DNA of 64,000 nucleotides from Macrosoma leucophasiata (lineage: Eukaryota; Arthropoda; Insecta; Lepidoptera; Hedylidae), in NCBI GenBank assembly GCA_036365455.1, contig JAWQUS010000008.1, positions 15,297,501 to 15,361,500 on the forward strand. The letters are read 5' to 3'. This document shows positions 55,212 through 64,000 of the stretch, piece by piece. Below the pieces are notes generated by a model. The model did not search any database and was not told where the DNA came from. It was given only the letters and a program-made list of their open reading frames with translations. A program made the position numbers and the translations under genes. Position 1 is the stretch's first letter; every line of letters begins with the position of its first letter.

Positions 55212-58200
55212 CTGTGAACAAAGATGTATTCTTAGGTTTTCACTCATTGAAATATATATTAGGTACCTATTGTTATTCATAAAGTATGGATTCTCGCTAG
55301 CCTCAATAACCGCCTTTTTACGGACGTTATACTCCTCTGAAAATAAAAACAAAGAACGACCTGAGCGTAGAGGATGATATAGTCCTGTTCGCTCCAGATG
55401 ATTTGAAACAGAATTTTTAAGTGATAGAGTTTACTTTTGTATGATCAACTTTTGACCATACAGAAGTATAAAAAATGTCCCATTCATTAAATTGGACTTC
55501 AAAGTGCCAGAGAACACCGACTCATTCCAAGCGAAGTACGAGAAGTTATTTAAATTTAAGGGATTCAAAATTCAATAGGGAAGAAAAAAATTCAATTCCA
55601 TCCAAAGTCTGCAAGACCTCAAAATCCCGTAGGTAGATAAGTAAATTTTCAGTTAATCCATAATCGTAGCTTGCTATATCCGAAATTGTTAGGGAAGCTG
55701 AAAAGTAAACGCAACATCGGTTTGAATGAAAAATATATTTAGCTTAATATACACGACATATATCCGTAAAATATTTAAGTATAACGTTTTATATCAATCA
55801 TAACGCCAGATTGCATGTAGGCCATGTACGTTTTTGCTGTAACAGAGGAACAACAGTAACTTAGGAGTGGCAACGCATATACCAGAGATCTTCTATGATA
55901 TCGATATTGAGTACTTTGGTTTTTATTTAGATGTTTTCATGGTACAGTATTCACTTACCATCAATGGGAACTGTAAACTTGAATGCCACTTCAAGACAAA
56001 AAAATAACGGATATGTAAAATGTAGTATTCATTTTAGGATATCTCCCATCTCAAGGAAAAACCAAAAGAACTTTTCTTTTTTTTATTGTTAGTAAATTGC
56101 GGTGTTTGCGGCTCTCTCAACGGCAAACTAGTTTTTCTTTTCCGCTGCGTATAATCTTAAGTTACAAGTTTACATTAAATGTGGATTGTCGGAGGAAAAA
56201 AGAAATTATCTGTTTCTGAGAATCAAGAATAATCACAAATAGTCTATCATTTTAATTTTATAAAGTATGGGTACTTGCTAGTAGGTACACACCGACCCAT
56301 TCCACCGATGGTTATGGCAATTAAGTGGCGATAGTCAACATCAAAATTTAAAGATCTTTTGCACCGCACCTATCTATGTGACATTAGTCGACCATTTTGA
56401 TTAAATTTTGACCAATAGACTGGTCTATTATTAGTTACGTAGGCAGTGTACAGCAGAGATAACGCTCTAGAAACTAGTCGATTGTCTCCTTTGTAGGCTG
56501 GAAGAGCAATATTTCTGGGTACTGTACAGACAACGCCGACATTAAGAAAAACGTAGACAACAACGTTTTTTTTTCTTTCCATTTTATCTGCCATTGGCCA
56601 TAAGCCATAATCAGATTTGATCTTTGTTTGGGTTAACTTCAGTGTCATTTCAGCAAATGACACCAAAACATTATGAAGCAATTATTTGTGAGCAATTTTT
56701 GTAAGCATCTATATTCTGAGATGCAAATCAAATACATATAGGTATGCCATCTCTTGAGGCGACTGATTCTGTTAGACTGTAGAAAGTTCTTGGCTAGTTG
56801 GTTTGTGTGTCCATTTAGCCTTTCATTATATTTTTGGCTTAAGCTGACTTCTTCTTTTACAGTTGGAATTTCAAGGTGTTCATGGATTTCAGAATTCCTG
56901 ACAAACCAAGTAGAGTTAGAGATATTTAGAGGTAGACAACAAAGTGTAAACTTTTTCTTTAACATGACATTGAACTAGCAACGAAACATAACGCAAAATA
57001 GAAACAAGTCATCAATTTGTAACTAATCGAATAGGGGTTTTAAATTCGTCGTAGCATGTTTAACCGACATATTCGATTTGGCAAGTATTGTATTGTCGAT
57101 GACAGCAATTAAATCATTTAAAAGCCGTGAAAAATCAGAAGAGTGTAATGGTTACTAAAACGGTGGCATTCATGAACACGCTATATTAGACATGGGTATC
57201 AAAACATTTTATGTAACACTGACAATTGCTATGGTGTGGAGACACGCTATGTTTTATTTATACTACGTTCGCTGCAAACACATTACACATGAATTTTCTA
57301 CAAGTAATTATATGACTTTCTTTAGAAATCATAGTATTTTGAGTGTTAATATTTATAACTACTTTTAATATTACATATATACTATAGGTTTAATAATAAT
57401 TACGAAAAGGTATTACATATAATACCTATTCGTAATTATTTGACTATATTAACATTTGTAAAGAGCCAACGTCAAAACTCAAAAGCGTAGTCATCACCTG
57501 TAGACATTACTTATCTAATTTATCTGCTATTAAAATGCTCGTACTATTCAATGCCATCCCGGCTTCCGTGTTACGGTAAAGTGCAAGAACGGTCACTCAT
57601 TTCCGGCAAAAAGAGAAAACAACTCAGGCACTAGGCGATCTTTAAGCTCAAGAGTGGCGACAATTGTAGTAAGCACATGTTTTTTTTCTATTTAGGTATG
57701 TGATGTAGGTGCCAAACAAGCATGCAGTTCACATAAATTAAGTAAGTGATGACTGCAGCCTATAGACATCTACACAAAAACCAGAAACCCAATGCAGATG
57801 CGTTGCCACCCCTGTTATACGGGGTCATACATTACCATGTAGGTAACCGGAACACAATAGTGCTGAACACTACCATTTAGCGGCAGATAAATACATCTAA
57901 AGCGACCTGCTTTAGATTTATTTATCTGCCGCTTCTTGTACTTTACGAGGATCGTGAAGGCCAATCAATTATTCGCTGTCGCAAAACATTGGAACAACAA
58001 AATTTACCGCATCGAGCCCTGGAAAATAGGATCTAGTTCAATCAAGAGCAATAGATGACAACATACCCCAATTTGCAGCCTTCTTTTCGCTAGATCCAAA
58101 GGATATGTCATCGTTTTAGAGACAAAGCCAGCGACAGACCCTGAGATGGTGCTGGCTACCAGAAGTAGTTCGGGATTGTGGGCGTTGCCTCGCGCGTGCT

Positions 58201-61200
58201 TGCATTCGCCTCGACACTCGTGAAGATAATGCATGAGTTGTGGTTGAAGGGTACTGAACACAGCAAATTGGATGCCCACTGCTGGACCCATCTGAAAATC
58301 ATATTATGTTTTTGTAAAAAGTACGTATCCTGGTTATAAAGTAATTAATACATGGCCTTGTAGTTTGTGTCACAGATGCAAAACAACTGAGACTACGCCA
58401 ACGCATATTATCACAGAACAGATAAATAAGGAAAGAATGGCTAAAGACTCATTTTAATATTGAAACCGCTGTCGCCATTTGCACACATTGACATTGTCAC
58501 TACAGAGACAATTCAAACTGCAATTGGTCAATTGAAATAGTTTATAACATTTCCACAATGATCGTGCAATTACTGAACCATAAAGAAAATTTAAAATATT
58601 TAAAAAAATGCCAAAAATGCACATTAATCTATTGACATAATGATAATAAATGTGTGGAATACTTTTTACGTTCGATAATATTAATTTCTAATAGTTATTA
58701 TCGTGATATACAAAAAAACATCCAATATTGTTTCGTGGAAATTTTATTTATATGGTATCCCAGCTTAAGAGATGTTCTTTATATTTTATCGACTTTTAAT
58801 CTTTTTATCGAAATTGATGTTTTTGTTAAATAACATTTTTAATAAATTATTTTTATTATATTTAAGAGTATTGAATGTGACCTCTATTGAGATGTATATA
58901 GAAAACCGTGCTCAGAAGGTAAAATTATCGCAGTTGGTCGCACATTCACAGGTGTTTTTAGATAATGGCGAAATGACATCTTTTTTCGAATCCAAGATGG
59001 CAGACATAATTATTTTTTGAAAATTTATTATGGGTGACAATTTTGAGGTTTTTGGGGCGTGGATTACGAAAATGGCATCCGTTTTCAGATCCAAGATGGC
59101 GGACAGACTTGTTTTTTTCAAAATATGATATGGGTATCAATTTCGCGGTTTCTTGGGGTGCTGATTACAAAAATGGCATCCGTTTTAAGATCCGAGATGG
59201 CGGACAGTTTTTTTTTCAAAATGTGATATGGGTATCAATTTCGAGGTTTCTTGGGGTGCTGATTATGAAAATGGCATTCGTTTTCAGATCCGAGATGGCG
59301 GACAGTTTTTTTTTTCAAAATGTGATATGGGTATCAATTTCGAGGTTTCTTGGGGTGCTGATTATGAAAATTGCATCCGTTTTCAGATCCAAGATGGCGG
59401 ACTAATTTTCTCTTTTAAAATATGGTATGGGTATCAATTTCGCGGTTTCTTGGGGTGCTGATTACGAAACTGGCATCCGTTTTCAGATCCAAGATGGTAA
59501 ACAGTCTATAACTGTCTATAGGTAATCGCTTTTGAGCGTTATTTTAAAAAAATGCATAGAAGTATAATTAAGCATTGTCACATTAACTTATTATCACTTT
59601 CATACCATCGGAACTAAGCAGTTGATCTGTATTTCATATCTTTGACGCAATGTTCCAATTGTTCCAAATGTTCCAAATGATGCATAAAATGATTCGGAAC
59701 AGTTTAGTGTTTCAGATGTTGATGTTCCATTCACAAAGGTGAGACGTTTCTCCCACGCCTACCCACCACTGTCATCTTTAAAAAAATATGCTTAAGTAAC
59801 TATACAAATATCGATATGGAACATAAAAAAATATCGATATTGTTTAGATCACAACACTAGTGAAGATTTTCGTTTTAGTTCAATTTAATTATTATTAAAG
59901 GGTTTTTAGGGTAACGGTGATATTAAATATCTTTTACTATTCCTCCTCGCTTTACTGGAGGTCTTACTTTTCATTTTACATGTTAAAATTACACAAAACG
60001 GCATTTTTACCAAGAGATGTGTTGTTCTAAGCTGTCTACACGACACTACGAGCGGCGAACGAATGGTTCGGCCGAACTGTGTGTGTTCACACATAGTTGT
60101 GGTGCGCTTGCCACGCCCACATTACCATTCCATATTTATTTATCTATTCCGCGCATATTATTATGCATTATAATCTCTGTACATGTCTGAAGGTAAGGTC
60201 AGGTAGTAACCCATAGAACTGCAAGTTTGTTTGTTACCTTTATTACATAAAAAGCTTTCTTGAATGGCGTATCCCAATAAAGTTTTTACTTTAAAACACA
60301 AGCTTAAAACAAATATTAGACACGATTTACCATTATAAGATACCTACTGCCCAATAAGATACTTTAAAAAAATCTTATTTAAAAACAATTATTTATATTT
60401 ACATTAATGTTCATTTAAAAAAAATCTGTTTTAATTACTGCCTCGGTAGCCTAGTGGTAGCAAGCCACTACTACTACGCCGAGGTCCTGCGTTCGATACC
60501 CTGGTAGGGGGTTATTAGAGATAATGGTGTAAAGGCCCCTATCTCGGGTTCTATTGGGCTTTTTCCATTTTCTGGAAATTTCCCAGTACCTCGAAGTTTG
60601 GTAATGTGCCCGGAGATGTCAACAGGCTCGCCACCTGTTACATGGGCCAAAACGTAATCGCCGAATCGTGGGTGTTTGCATGTATGCTTGAATGCATGCA
60701 TTTACCTCTGCCCTTCGGAGATTACAGGCGTGAAGTTACGTTGTTTTAATTTAACGTACCTTTTAGATGAACAGAGAGCTTAATTTGTTTTCATAAAATA
60801 CAATGAAGAAGAATGCTTTATAATTTATTTGACAATCAACAGGAATTTAAAACAATACCTGCAATAAAGAAGTTGTCCATCCTCCATAAAAAGCAAGGAC
60901 ACCGCCGGAATTGTAAACTTCTCTGGCACCACTCCAGAGTCCCTTGTATTGATCTTTGACAATCATTTGTCTGATTCGTATCACTTCCAATGGCAGCGCG
61001 AGAGTTGTACCAAAGCATCCAGCGAACACACCACAAAGGAATATCAATATCTTCCTAAGAAAAATATTGTGTTATGAACACAATAAAATACATATTTTAG
61101 ATTTTAGAGTGTCATACTTAATTCGTGTCAACGGGAATATTTGGATATTTACAAGATTCTCAAGATCCCGGTCCGTCTCTCGTAGTAGGTGTCGACACTT

Positions 61201-63652
61201 TTTTTTTTACTGAGCGTGTAAAAACAATTCTTGAGTTTATGCGCGTTCTTAATATATTCAGTAGTACTTGAGTTTCTAGCTAAAATTACTTTCATGAATG
61301 TAATTTCGATTGAAAGTTTTTAAAATAAGATCTTTTATTTTTAAAGAAAAATGGAAAGAAAAATTTGACTTCAGGCGAGACTCGAACCCGCGACCTACTG
61401 GGAATCTAGTCCAGCCGCTCTTCCAATTGAGCTACTGAAGCCCTGCCCGATTTGTCAAATCTTTCCTTCACATCTATTGCATTGCTTTATGGTAGCAGCA
61501 GCGCCATCTATTACCAACTACGCTAGTTAGGCATATATTATATTTCACAAGCATGTGTTAATGCGAAATAATATAAAAACAAATAAGATCTTACTAACTT
61601 TGATTTCAGAAATTTACTTTCTTTTAATAAAAAATTAAGACGAGTAAATTACATTTTGGTGATGGTAGAGTTCCAGTGATGAAAGTCGATGGCATAGGTA
61701 TGCATGACCGAATAACCTTATCGATTTACCTCTAATTGCTTGCAATCCTGTTCTGTTCTGCTCTGTTAGAGCTGCCAGCACCACGTCAGAAAGCTGATTG
61801 AACTACATTCACCGATCAACTATGAACCACAACACTGTCTTGGCGAGGATCTATCTCGTCGGAATGACTCCTATTATTTATTTATAGCCAAGGGAAGAGT
61901 ACAACTCCTGCACCAAAAAAAAGCAGGAGTGGTGGTCTCCTAATGTCTATGTGGAGAAAGTGTATGAATGATGGAAATGGATGTGCAGAAAATACAATAT
62001 AAGTATATTGTAGTATACCAACAGATCACTTCTCAATTGACACTCACGAAACTTTTATGCTTCTATGCTCTCGTGACTGATTTTAAAGACTAACCCCATT
62101 ATTCATAAACGTATTTTAGCTAAAGTGTTGTTAATCTACCCTTTGTCTTTTTCTATCCTGCACATTTGTCAATGCAACTGACAAAGACAAAGCATTCTAT
62201 AGCTAAAATGTATCTAATGTACGTTTATGAATAACGGGGTTAATATTTTAGTATGTTGTGATCTCCCCGGCATTGGTCCAATTAGGTCTCACCGGCTTGC
62301 AACCCAGTGGACAAAGTCAAGAAAGGGTGACGGTATTTTGAAATCACCTGTCTTGTCTATTCCATGCGATCCTGCGCACCGACAACTACCTAGGTCGTAT
62401 AGGAGGTCGAGTCTCGCCGTTTTACAAATGTGAAAATTTGTTAGTGCCGGATCCTAAAATCCTGAATTGAAATAATAAATAAAATATCTTAGCAAATCTT
62501 AAAGGTTTTCAAAATTTCATCCATGACGTGTCTCTGAAGTAAAACGGCGAGGTCCTACAGTTTTTTCTCTGTATTGATTTTACCTACACTTGAATTATTT
62601 GTATAATGAAACTAAAATTAACATGCTATATCGATTTCTATTTTCAGATGTTGTTGATGTTTTTCTTTCTTAGTGTGTACTTGCGAAGTAAAAAAGAAGT
62701 AAAAAATGGTAATATGGTAAAATGATCGTGTTATTAAAGCAATACTGTAAGAAAACAGATTGCTTTTATTATATTCAAAGGCAAGGTTCACCTACTTGTA
62801 CTTGTGGTCAATAGAAGCGTTGTAAACAAATTTTGTTGTTAATTCATATATGTAAAATTGGCTGCCAATGGACACCACTGATTGAACCTGAAACAGAAAT
62901 AGGATGCCAATGAAATTAATAATACATCTATACCTATTACATGTAGCTATGTACATATATTAACCACTGCGCAGAAACACTTCTAATTTGAGAAATATTT
63001 TTATTGATACTTACATATTAAGGTAAGTAGGTATCAATAGTACCAAATGAGTTTTTAATATGAACATGTCATGTTATTCTACAGAGACTTAACCAATTCG
63101 GTTTCAAAGGTGGTAACGCATCTGCATTTTGACCTCTGTTTTTTGTGCAGATGTCTATGGGCTGCAATTATAATTCAACGTCAATATGAGCGGAAAGATT
63201 GTTCGCAACCTTCGTTACTGAAAAAAATGTACATGTACACAATGCACTGTCGTTGTGTCGCAATGTCACCTGTCGTCAAAAAACATTTCTGTTTCAATCA
63301 CATACAATACTTAGGTAGGTATTTAGATGGATAACATAAAGTTCATTACTTTATAACATTCCTATTCTAACACAAATTAAATAGCGAAATAACAGTAACA
63401 AATTATACAAAGTACGACCTGGCCGAGATGATGACCGTGCCAAAAAGCACTGACCCCTTCTTCCTTTAATATTTTCTTAGCTGTGTCGAACACAGTTTTT
63501 TGATTGGCCATAGCAGTTTTGTGTTGTAACTGAGTCCGGACCTTCAGGACGTCCAATGGCTGGGTCAGGAATCTGGTGACGACACCCGATATACACCCAG
63601 CGATAAGCTTTTGGTTAGGCGTCAGTGTATCGCCGGCACGGTAACCAACCAT
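54987..63652 (-). CDS. Tpc1: Mitochondrial carrier, thiamine pyrophosphate type (Tpc1/SLC25A19-like), 5 exons
   Basis: Inner mitochondrial membrane carrier expected to import thiamine pyrophosphate. Exons in transcript order: 63419-63652, 62796-62887, 60859-61054, 58067-58291, 54987-55211. Every junction is GT/AG and phases match, giving 323 residues, normal for the family. The three carrier signatures are QPLDVLKVR (P32), LPLEVIRIR (P130) and YPLDLAKRR (P238), one per repeat, each opening an odd-numbered helix. FWHGHHLGQV, LWSGAREVYNSGGVLAFYGG and EGMMGLYRGW fill the usual G-rich matrix loops. RYRTPSTS-like KYRTPSTS, then SYELACYF near the end resemble insect TPC proteins. Start: first ATG before the TPNQKLIAGCISG helix. 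Substrate is by similarity; other SLC25 subfamilies are less likely. Introns 2-4 are loaded with repeats. Confidence 0.88.
55217..55262 (+). repeat. Penelope-like terminal fragment beside the exon 5 acceptor
   Basis: TGTATTCTTAGGTTTTCACT and CATTGAAATA correspond to the left end of the elements at 30376 and 37297, seven bases upstream of the exon 5 splice acceptor. Confidence 0.5.
55490..55775 (+). mobile_element. Penelope-like element, decayed copy (Tpc1 intron 4)
   Basis: AGAGAACACCGACTCATTCC and GTACGAGAAGTTATT (GIY-YIG-distal coding), TCTGCAAGACCTCAAAATCC, then GGGAAGCTGAAAAGTAAACG and TATACACGACATATATCCGT, in the order of the complete copies. With 55217-55262 it may be one degraded insertion. 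Confidence 0.6.
55858..55992 (+). repeat. Family B, degenerate copy (Tpc1 intron 4)
   Basis: CTTAGGAGTGGCAACGCATA, ATTCACTTACCATCAATGGG and AACTGTAAACTTGAATGCCA. Confidence 0.5.
56275..56360 (+). repeat. Penelope-like coding scrap (Tpc1 intron 4)
   Basis: ACACCGACCCATTCCACCGA and GTGGCGATAGTCAACATCA resemble the region at 30545-30650. Confidence 0.45.
56370..56535 (-). repeat. Family F fragment (Tpc1 intron 4)
   Basis: CGACCATTTTGATTAAATTT, CAGCAGAGATAACGCTCTAG and ACTAGTCGATTGTCTCCTTT, colinear with 14410-14600. Confidence 0.6.
56740..56950 (-). mobile_element. Jockey-type LINE, C-terminal fragment (Tpc1 intron 4)
   Basis: Minus-strand reading STWFVRNSEIHEHLEIPTVK, then EEVSLSQKYNERLNGHTNQL and SRISRLKRWH-type residues. 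This W-VRN...IPTVKEE...H-N-LA block is the typical end of jockey-type LINE proteins. Only the extreme C-terminus is left. Confidence 0.7.
56951..57696. other. Tpc1 intron 4, middle part
   Basis: AT-rich. Contains a nearly perfect hairpin at 57395-57440 (AATAATTACGAAAAGGTATT mirrored). No gene. Confidence 0.45.
57697..57891 (-). repeat. Family B copy (Tpc1 intron 4)
   Basis: GTGATGACTGCAGCCTATAG, GCGTTGCCACCCCTGTTATA and ACACTACCATTTAGCGGCAG; truncated at the 57879-57933 hairpin. Confidence 0.7.
57879..57933. repeat. 25 bp-arm hairpin at a Family B break
   Basis: AGCGGCAGATAAATACATCT then AAAGC is mirrored, one mismatch, by GCTTTAGATTTATTTATCTG then CCGCT with a 5 bp loop. The repeat's own sequence appears to have been copied back in inverted orientation. 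Confidence 0.75.
58067..58291 (-). CDS. Tpc1: Tpc1 exon 4
   Basis: Residues 175-249: MGPAVGIQFAVFSTLQPQLM, HECRGECKHARGNAHNPELL, then GSVAGFVSKTMTYPLDLAKR. Holds the third carrier signature. The exon-initial ATG is internal, not a start. Acceptor ATTTTCAG, donor GTATGT. Confidence 0.9.
58292..58929. other. Tpc1 intron 3, first part
   Basis: AT-rich, nothing recognised. Confidence 0.5.
58930..59505. repeat. Tandem array of ~99 bp units (Tpc1 intron 3)
   Basis: TGGGTATCAATTTCG(C/A)GGTT recurs at 59131, 59229, 59328 and 59428 with older versions at 59031 and about 58935: five to six copies, period 98-100 bp. Each has TTCTTGGGGTGCTGATTA and TCAGATCC(A/G)AGATGGCGGAC. As 99 is divisible by three, the frames stay open over several units (about 123 codons at 59034-59405), giving a repeated pseudo-peptide without known similarity. 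Confidence 0.85.
59506..60437. other. Tpc1 intron 3, later part
   Basis: Short GTTCCAA(A/T)T tandem words near 59652-59682 and two ATATCGATAT words near 59810-59840. No gene. Confidence 0.45.
60438..60741 (+). mobile_element. Family A tRNA-headed SINE (Tpc1 intron 3)
   Basis: CTGCCTCGGTAGCCTAGTGG, GCGTTCGATACCCTGG, GATGTCAACAGGCTCGCCAC, then GATTACAGGCGTGAAGTTAC. Flanked by TGTTTTAATT on both sides (about 60427 and 60742). Lies antisense to Tpc1, about 120 bp past the exon 3 donor. Its antisense frame is open for 75 codons and matches that of 15927-16234, a repeat effect. Confidence 0.85.
60859..61054 (-). CDS. Tpc1: Tpc1 exon 3
   Basis: Residues 109-174: KILIFLCGVFAGCFGTTLAL, then PLEVIRIRQMIVKDQYKGLW and GGWTTSLLQ. 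Holds the second carrier signature. Acceptor TTTTTCTTAG, donor GTATTG. Confidence 0.92.
61339..61455 (-). mobile_element. Family C tRNA-like SINE head (Tpc1 intron 2)
   Basis: In minus orientation: GGCTTCAGTAGCTCAATTGG, then GCGGGTTCGAGTCTCGCC and TGAAGTC. Acceptor-, D- and T-arm-like pairings exist, but the anticodon stem is mismatched and the flank is shared with 48848-48968. Confidence 0.65.
61456..62093. other. Tpc1 intron 2, middle part
   Basis: A Family B end scrap (GATGGTAGAGTTCCAGTGAT) at about 61662. Otherwise nothing recognised. Confidence 0.45.
62094..62239. mobile_element. TTATTCATAAACG MITE, copy 3 (Tpc1 intron 2)
   Basis: CCCCATTATTCATAAACGTA to GTACGTTTATGAATAACGGG G, with inner TTTGTCTTTTTCTATCCTGC / GACAAAGACAAAGCATTCTA. 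TAA on the left and TTA on the right flank. Confidence 0.85.
62240..62795. other. Tpc1 intron 2, first part in transcript order
   Basis: No recognised feature. The plus-strand frame at 62227-62433 has no similarity I recognise. Confidence 0.45.
62796..62887 (-). CDS. Tpc1: Tpc1 exon 2
   Basis: Residues 79-108 plus two bases: VQSVVSIGSQFYIYELTTKF then VYNASIDHKY. Covers the second transmembrane helix. Acceptor CTGTTTCAG, donor GTAGGT. Too short to stand out as an open frame by itself; phase fits both neighbours. Confidence 0.88.
63110..63222 (+). repeat. Family B fragment (Tpc1 intron 1)
   Basis: GGTGGTAACGCATCTGCATT, TTTGTGCAGATGTCTATGGG and CTGCAATTATAATTCAACGT. Confidence 0.55.
63419..63652 (-). 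CDS. Tpc1: Tpc1 exon 1
   Basis: Residues 1-78: MVGYRAGDTLTPNQKLIAGC, then TRFLTQPLDVLKVRTQLQHK and FWHGHHLGQ. Holds the first carrier signature. Donor GTCGTA. The upstream 63653-64000 is the putative promoter, without a clear TATA box. Confidence 0.92.
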
Positions 63653-64000
63653 GATATTTCTCCAACATACTGTTTGTTAAGGAAATTTTATTTGCACACA
63701 TTATTTCTATAGCCGGTACTGTCTTTTTTGGCGGCAGTCATAGTGGTTTTCTTTTTTCTTTAACACTCTATGTCAATGCTCTAAACCTTAGAGTTATATT
63801 CATATAGGTATAGAGCGCGCTTATCGCACTGCACTGGCCACATATCATCAAGCTTAAAAGAGAGAAGACAAATTTTGACTTTGATGTTTACGTTTATGTG
63901 AAATCTATGATGCATCATTTTATCTTGATAGGTCCTTCGAATGTCAGTGTCAAGTCAGTGTCTACAGTATTTGTATACTTTTTGCACAGTCTAAAGAAAA

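Noticed and set aside
54987..55352. Extended Tpc1 exon 5 starting at an upstream acceptor near 55338
   Set aside because: That acceptor would put exon 5 out of phase with the strong exon 4 donor; the acceptor at 55212-55213 is in phase and restores the family sequence.
56754..56978. 74-codon plus-strand frame
   Set aside because: Antisense of the jockey LINE C-terminus at 56740-56950, which is the coherent reading.
59034..59405. 123-codon plus-strand frame
   Set aside because: Lies wholly in the 99 bp tandem array; period divisible by three keeps it open.
61366..61446. Possible tRNA gene (minus strand)
   Set aside because: A and B boxes and several stems are present, but the anticodon stem is mismatched and the flanking sequence is shared with 48848-48968, so it is a SINE head.
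1..64000. CRISPR arrays, operons, phage or integrated bacterial DNA
   Set aside because: No repeat-spacer pattern, no Shine-Dalgarno-led gene strings, and all recognised genes are spliced insect genes.

Overview
This window looks like nuclear DNA from an insect, most likely a moth or butterfly (Lepidoptera). The supports are short exons with GT/AG introns, an AT-rich background full of GTAGGTACCTA-type words, and repeats typical of lepidopteran genomes: CTAG-ending non-autonomous Helitrons, tRNA-headed SINEs, RTE and CR1/jockey LINE pieces, Penelope-like elements and palindromic MITEs. I see no prokaryotic gene organisation, rRNA, CRISPR array or credible intact tRNA gene. The species cannot be named from the sequence alone.

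Four host genes can be assembled exon by exon. (1) A gamma-SNAP gene (NAPG orthologue, + strand, 10248-17971) has eight exons, all in phase, giving 334 residues and ending in the family's acidic tail and GLC terminus. (2) A two-exon gene on the - strand (23731-25351) encodes a 182-residue protein. It matches only the helix-turn-helix part of an IS630/Tc1-like transposase and has a proline-rich tail instead of a catalytic domain, so it may be a domesticated transposase fragment. (3) A TATA-driven gene on the + strand (47630-54119) encodes a 119-residue secreted Val-Pro-Val/His-rich, cuticle-like protein, with a roughly 6 kb intron that hosts a mariner element. (4) A mitochondrial carrier of the thiamine pyrophosphate type (Tpc1/SLC25A19-like, - strand, 54987-63652) has five exons, 323 residues and all three PX[DE]XX[KR] signatures. 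Genes 3 and 4 converge, with about 870 bp between their stop codons. Otherwise the four genes look unrelated in function: vesicle-fusion recycling, possible DNA binding, extracellular matrix, and mitochondrial cofactor transport.

The rest is a dense, layered repeat landscape. The left edge (1-880) is a decayed Helitron helicase gene. 0.9-9.6 kb holds degenerate tandem repeats, an RTE tail, a SINE, a near-palindromic MITE and a 5'-truncated CR1/jockey-like LINE. 18-23.7 kb and 25.4-28.3 kb are AT-rich and largely featureless apart from inverted repeats. 28.3-46.6 kb is a repeat field: two Penelope-like GIY-YIG elements with inverted terminal repeats, a hAT MITE with a perfect 8 bp target duplication, and many SINE copies. 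Tpc1 introns carry a jockey C-terminus, Penelope remnants, a 99 bp tandem array and several SINE/MITE insertions.

The points most worth a second look are the candidate domesticated HTH gene, a perfect 27 bp-arm hairpin at 19544-19601, the compact Penelope-like elements, and the VPV-rich secreted gene.
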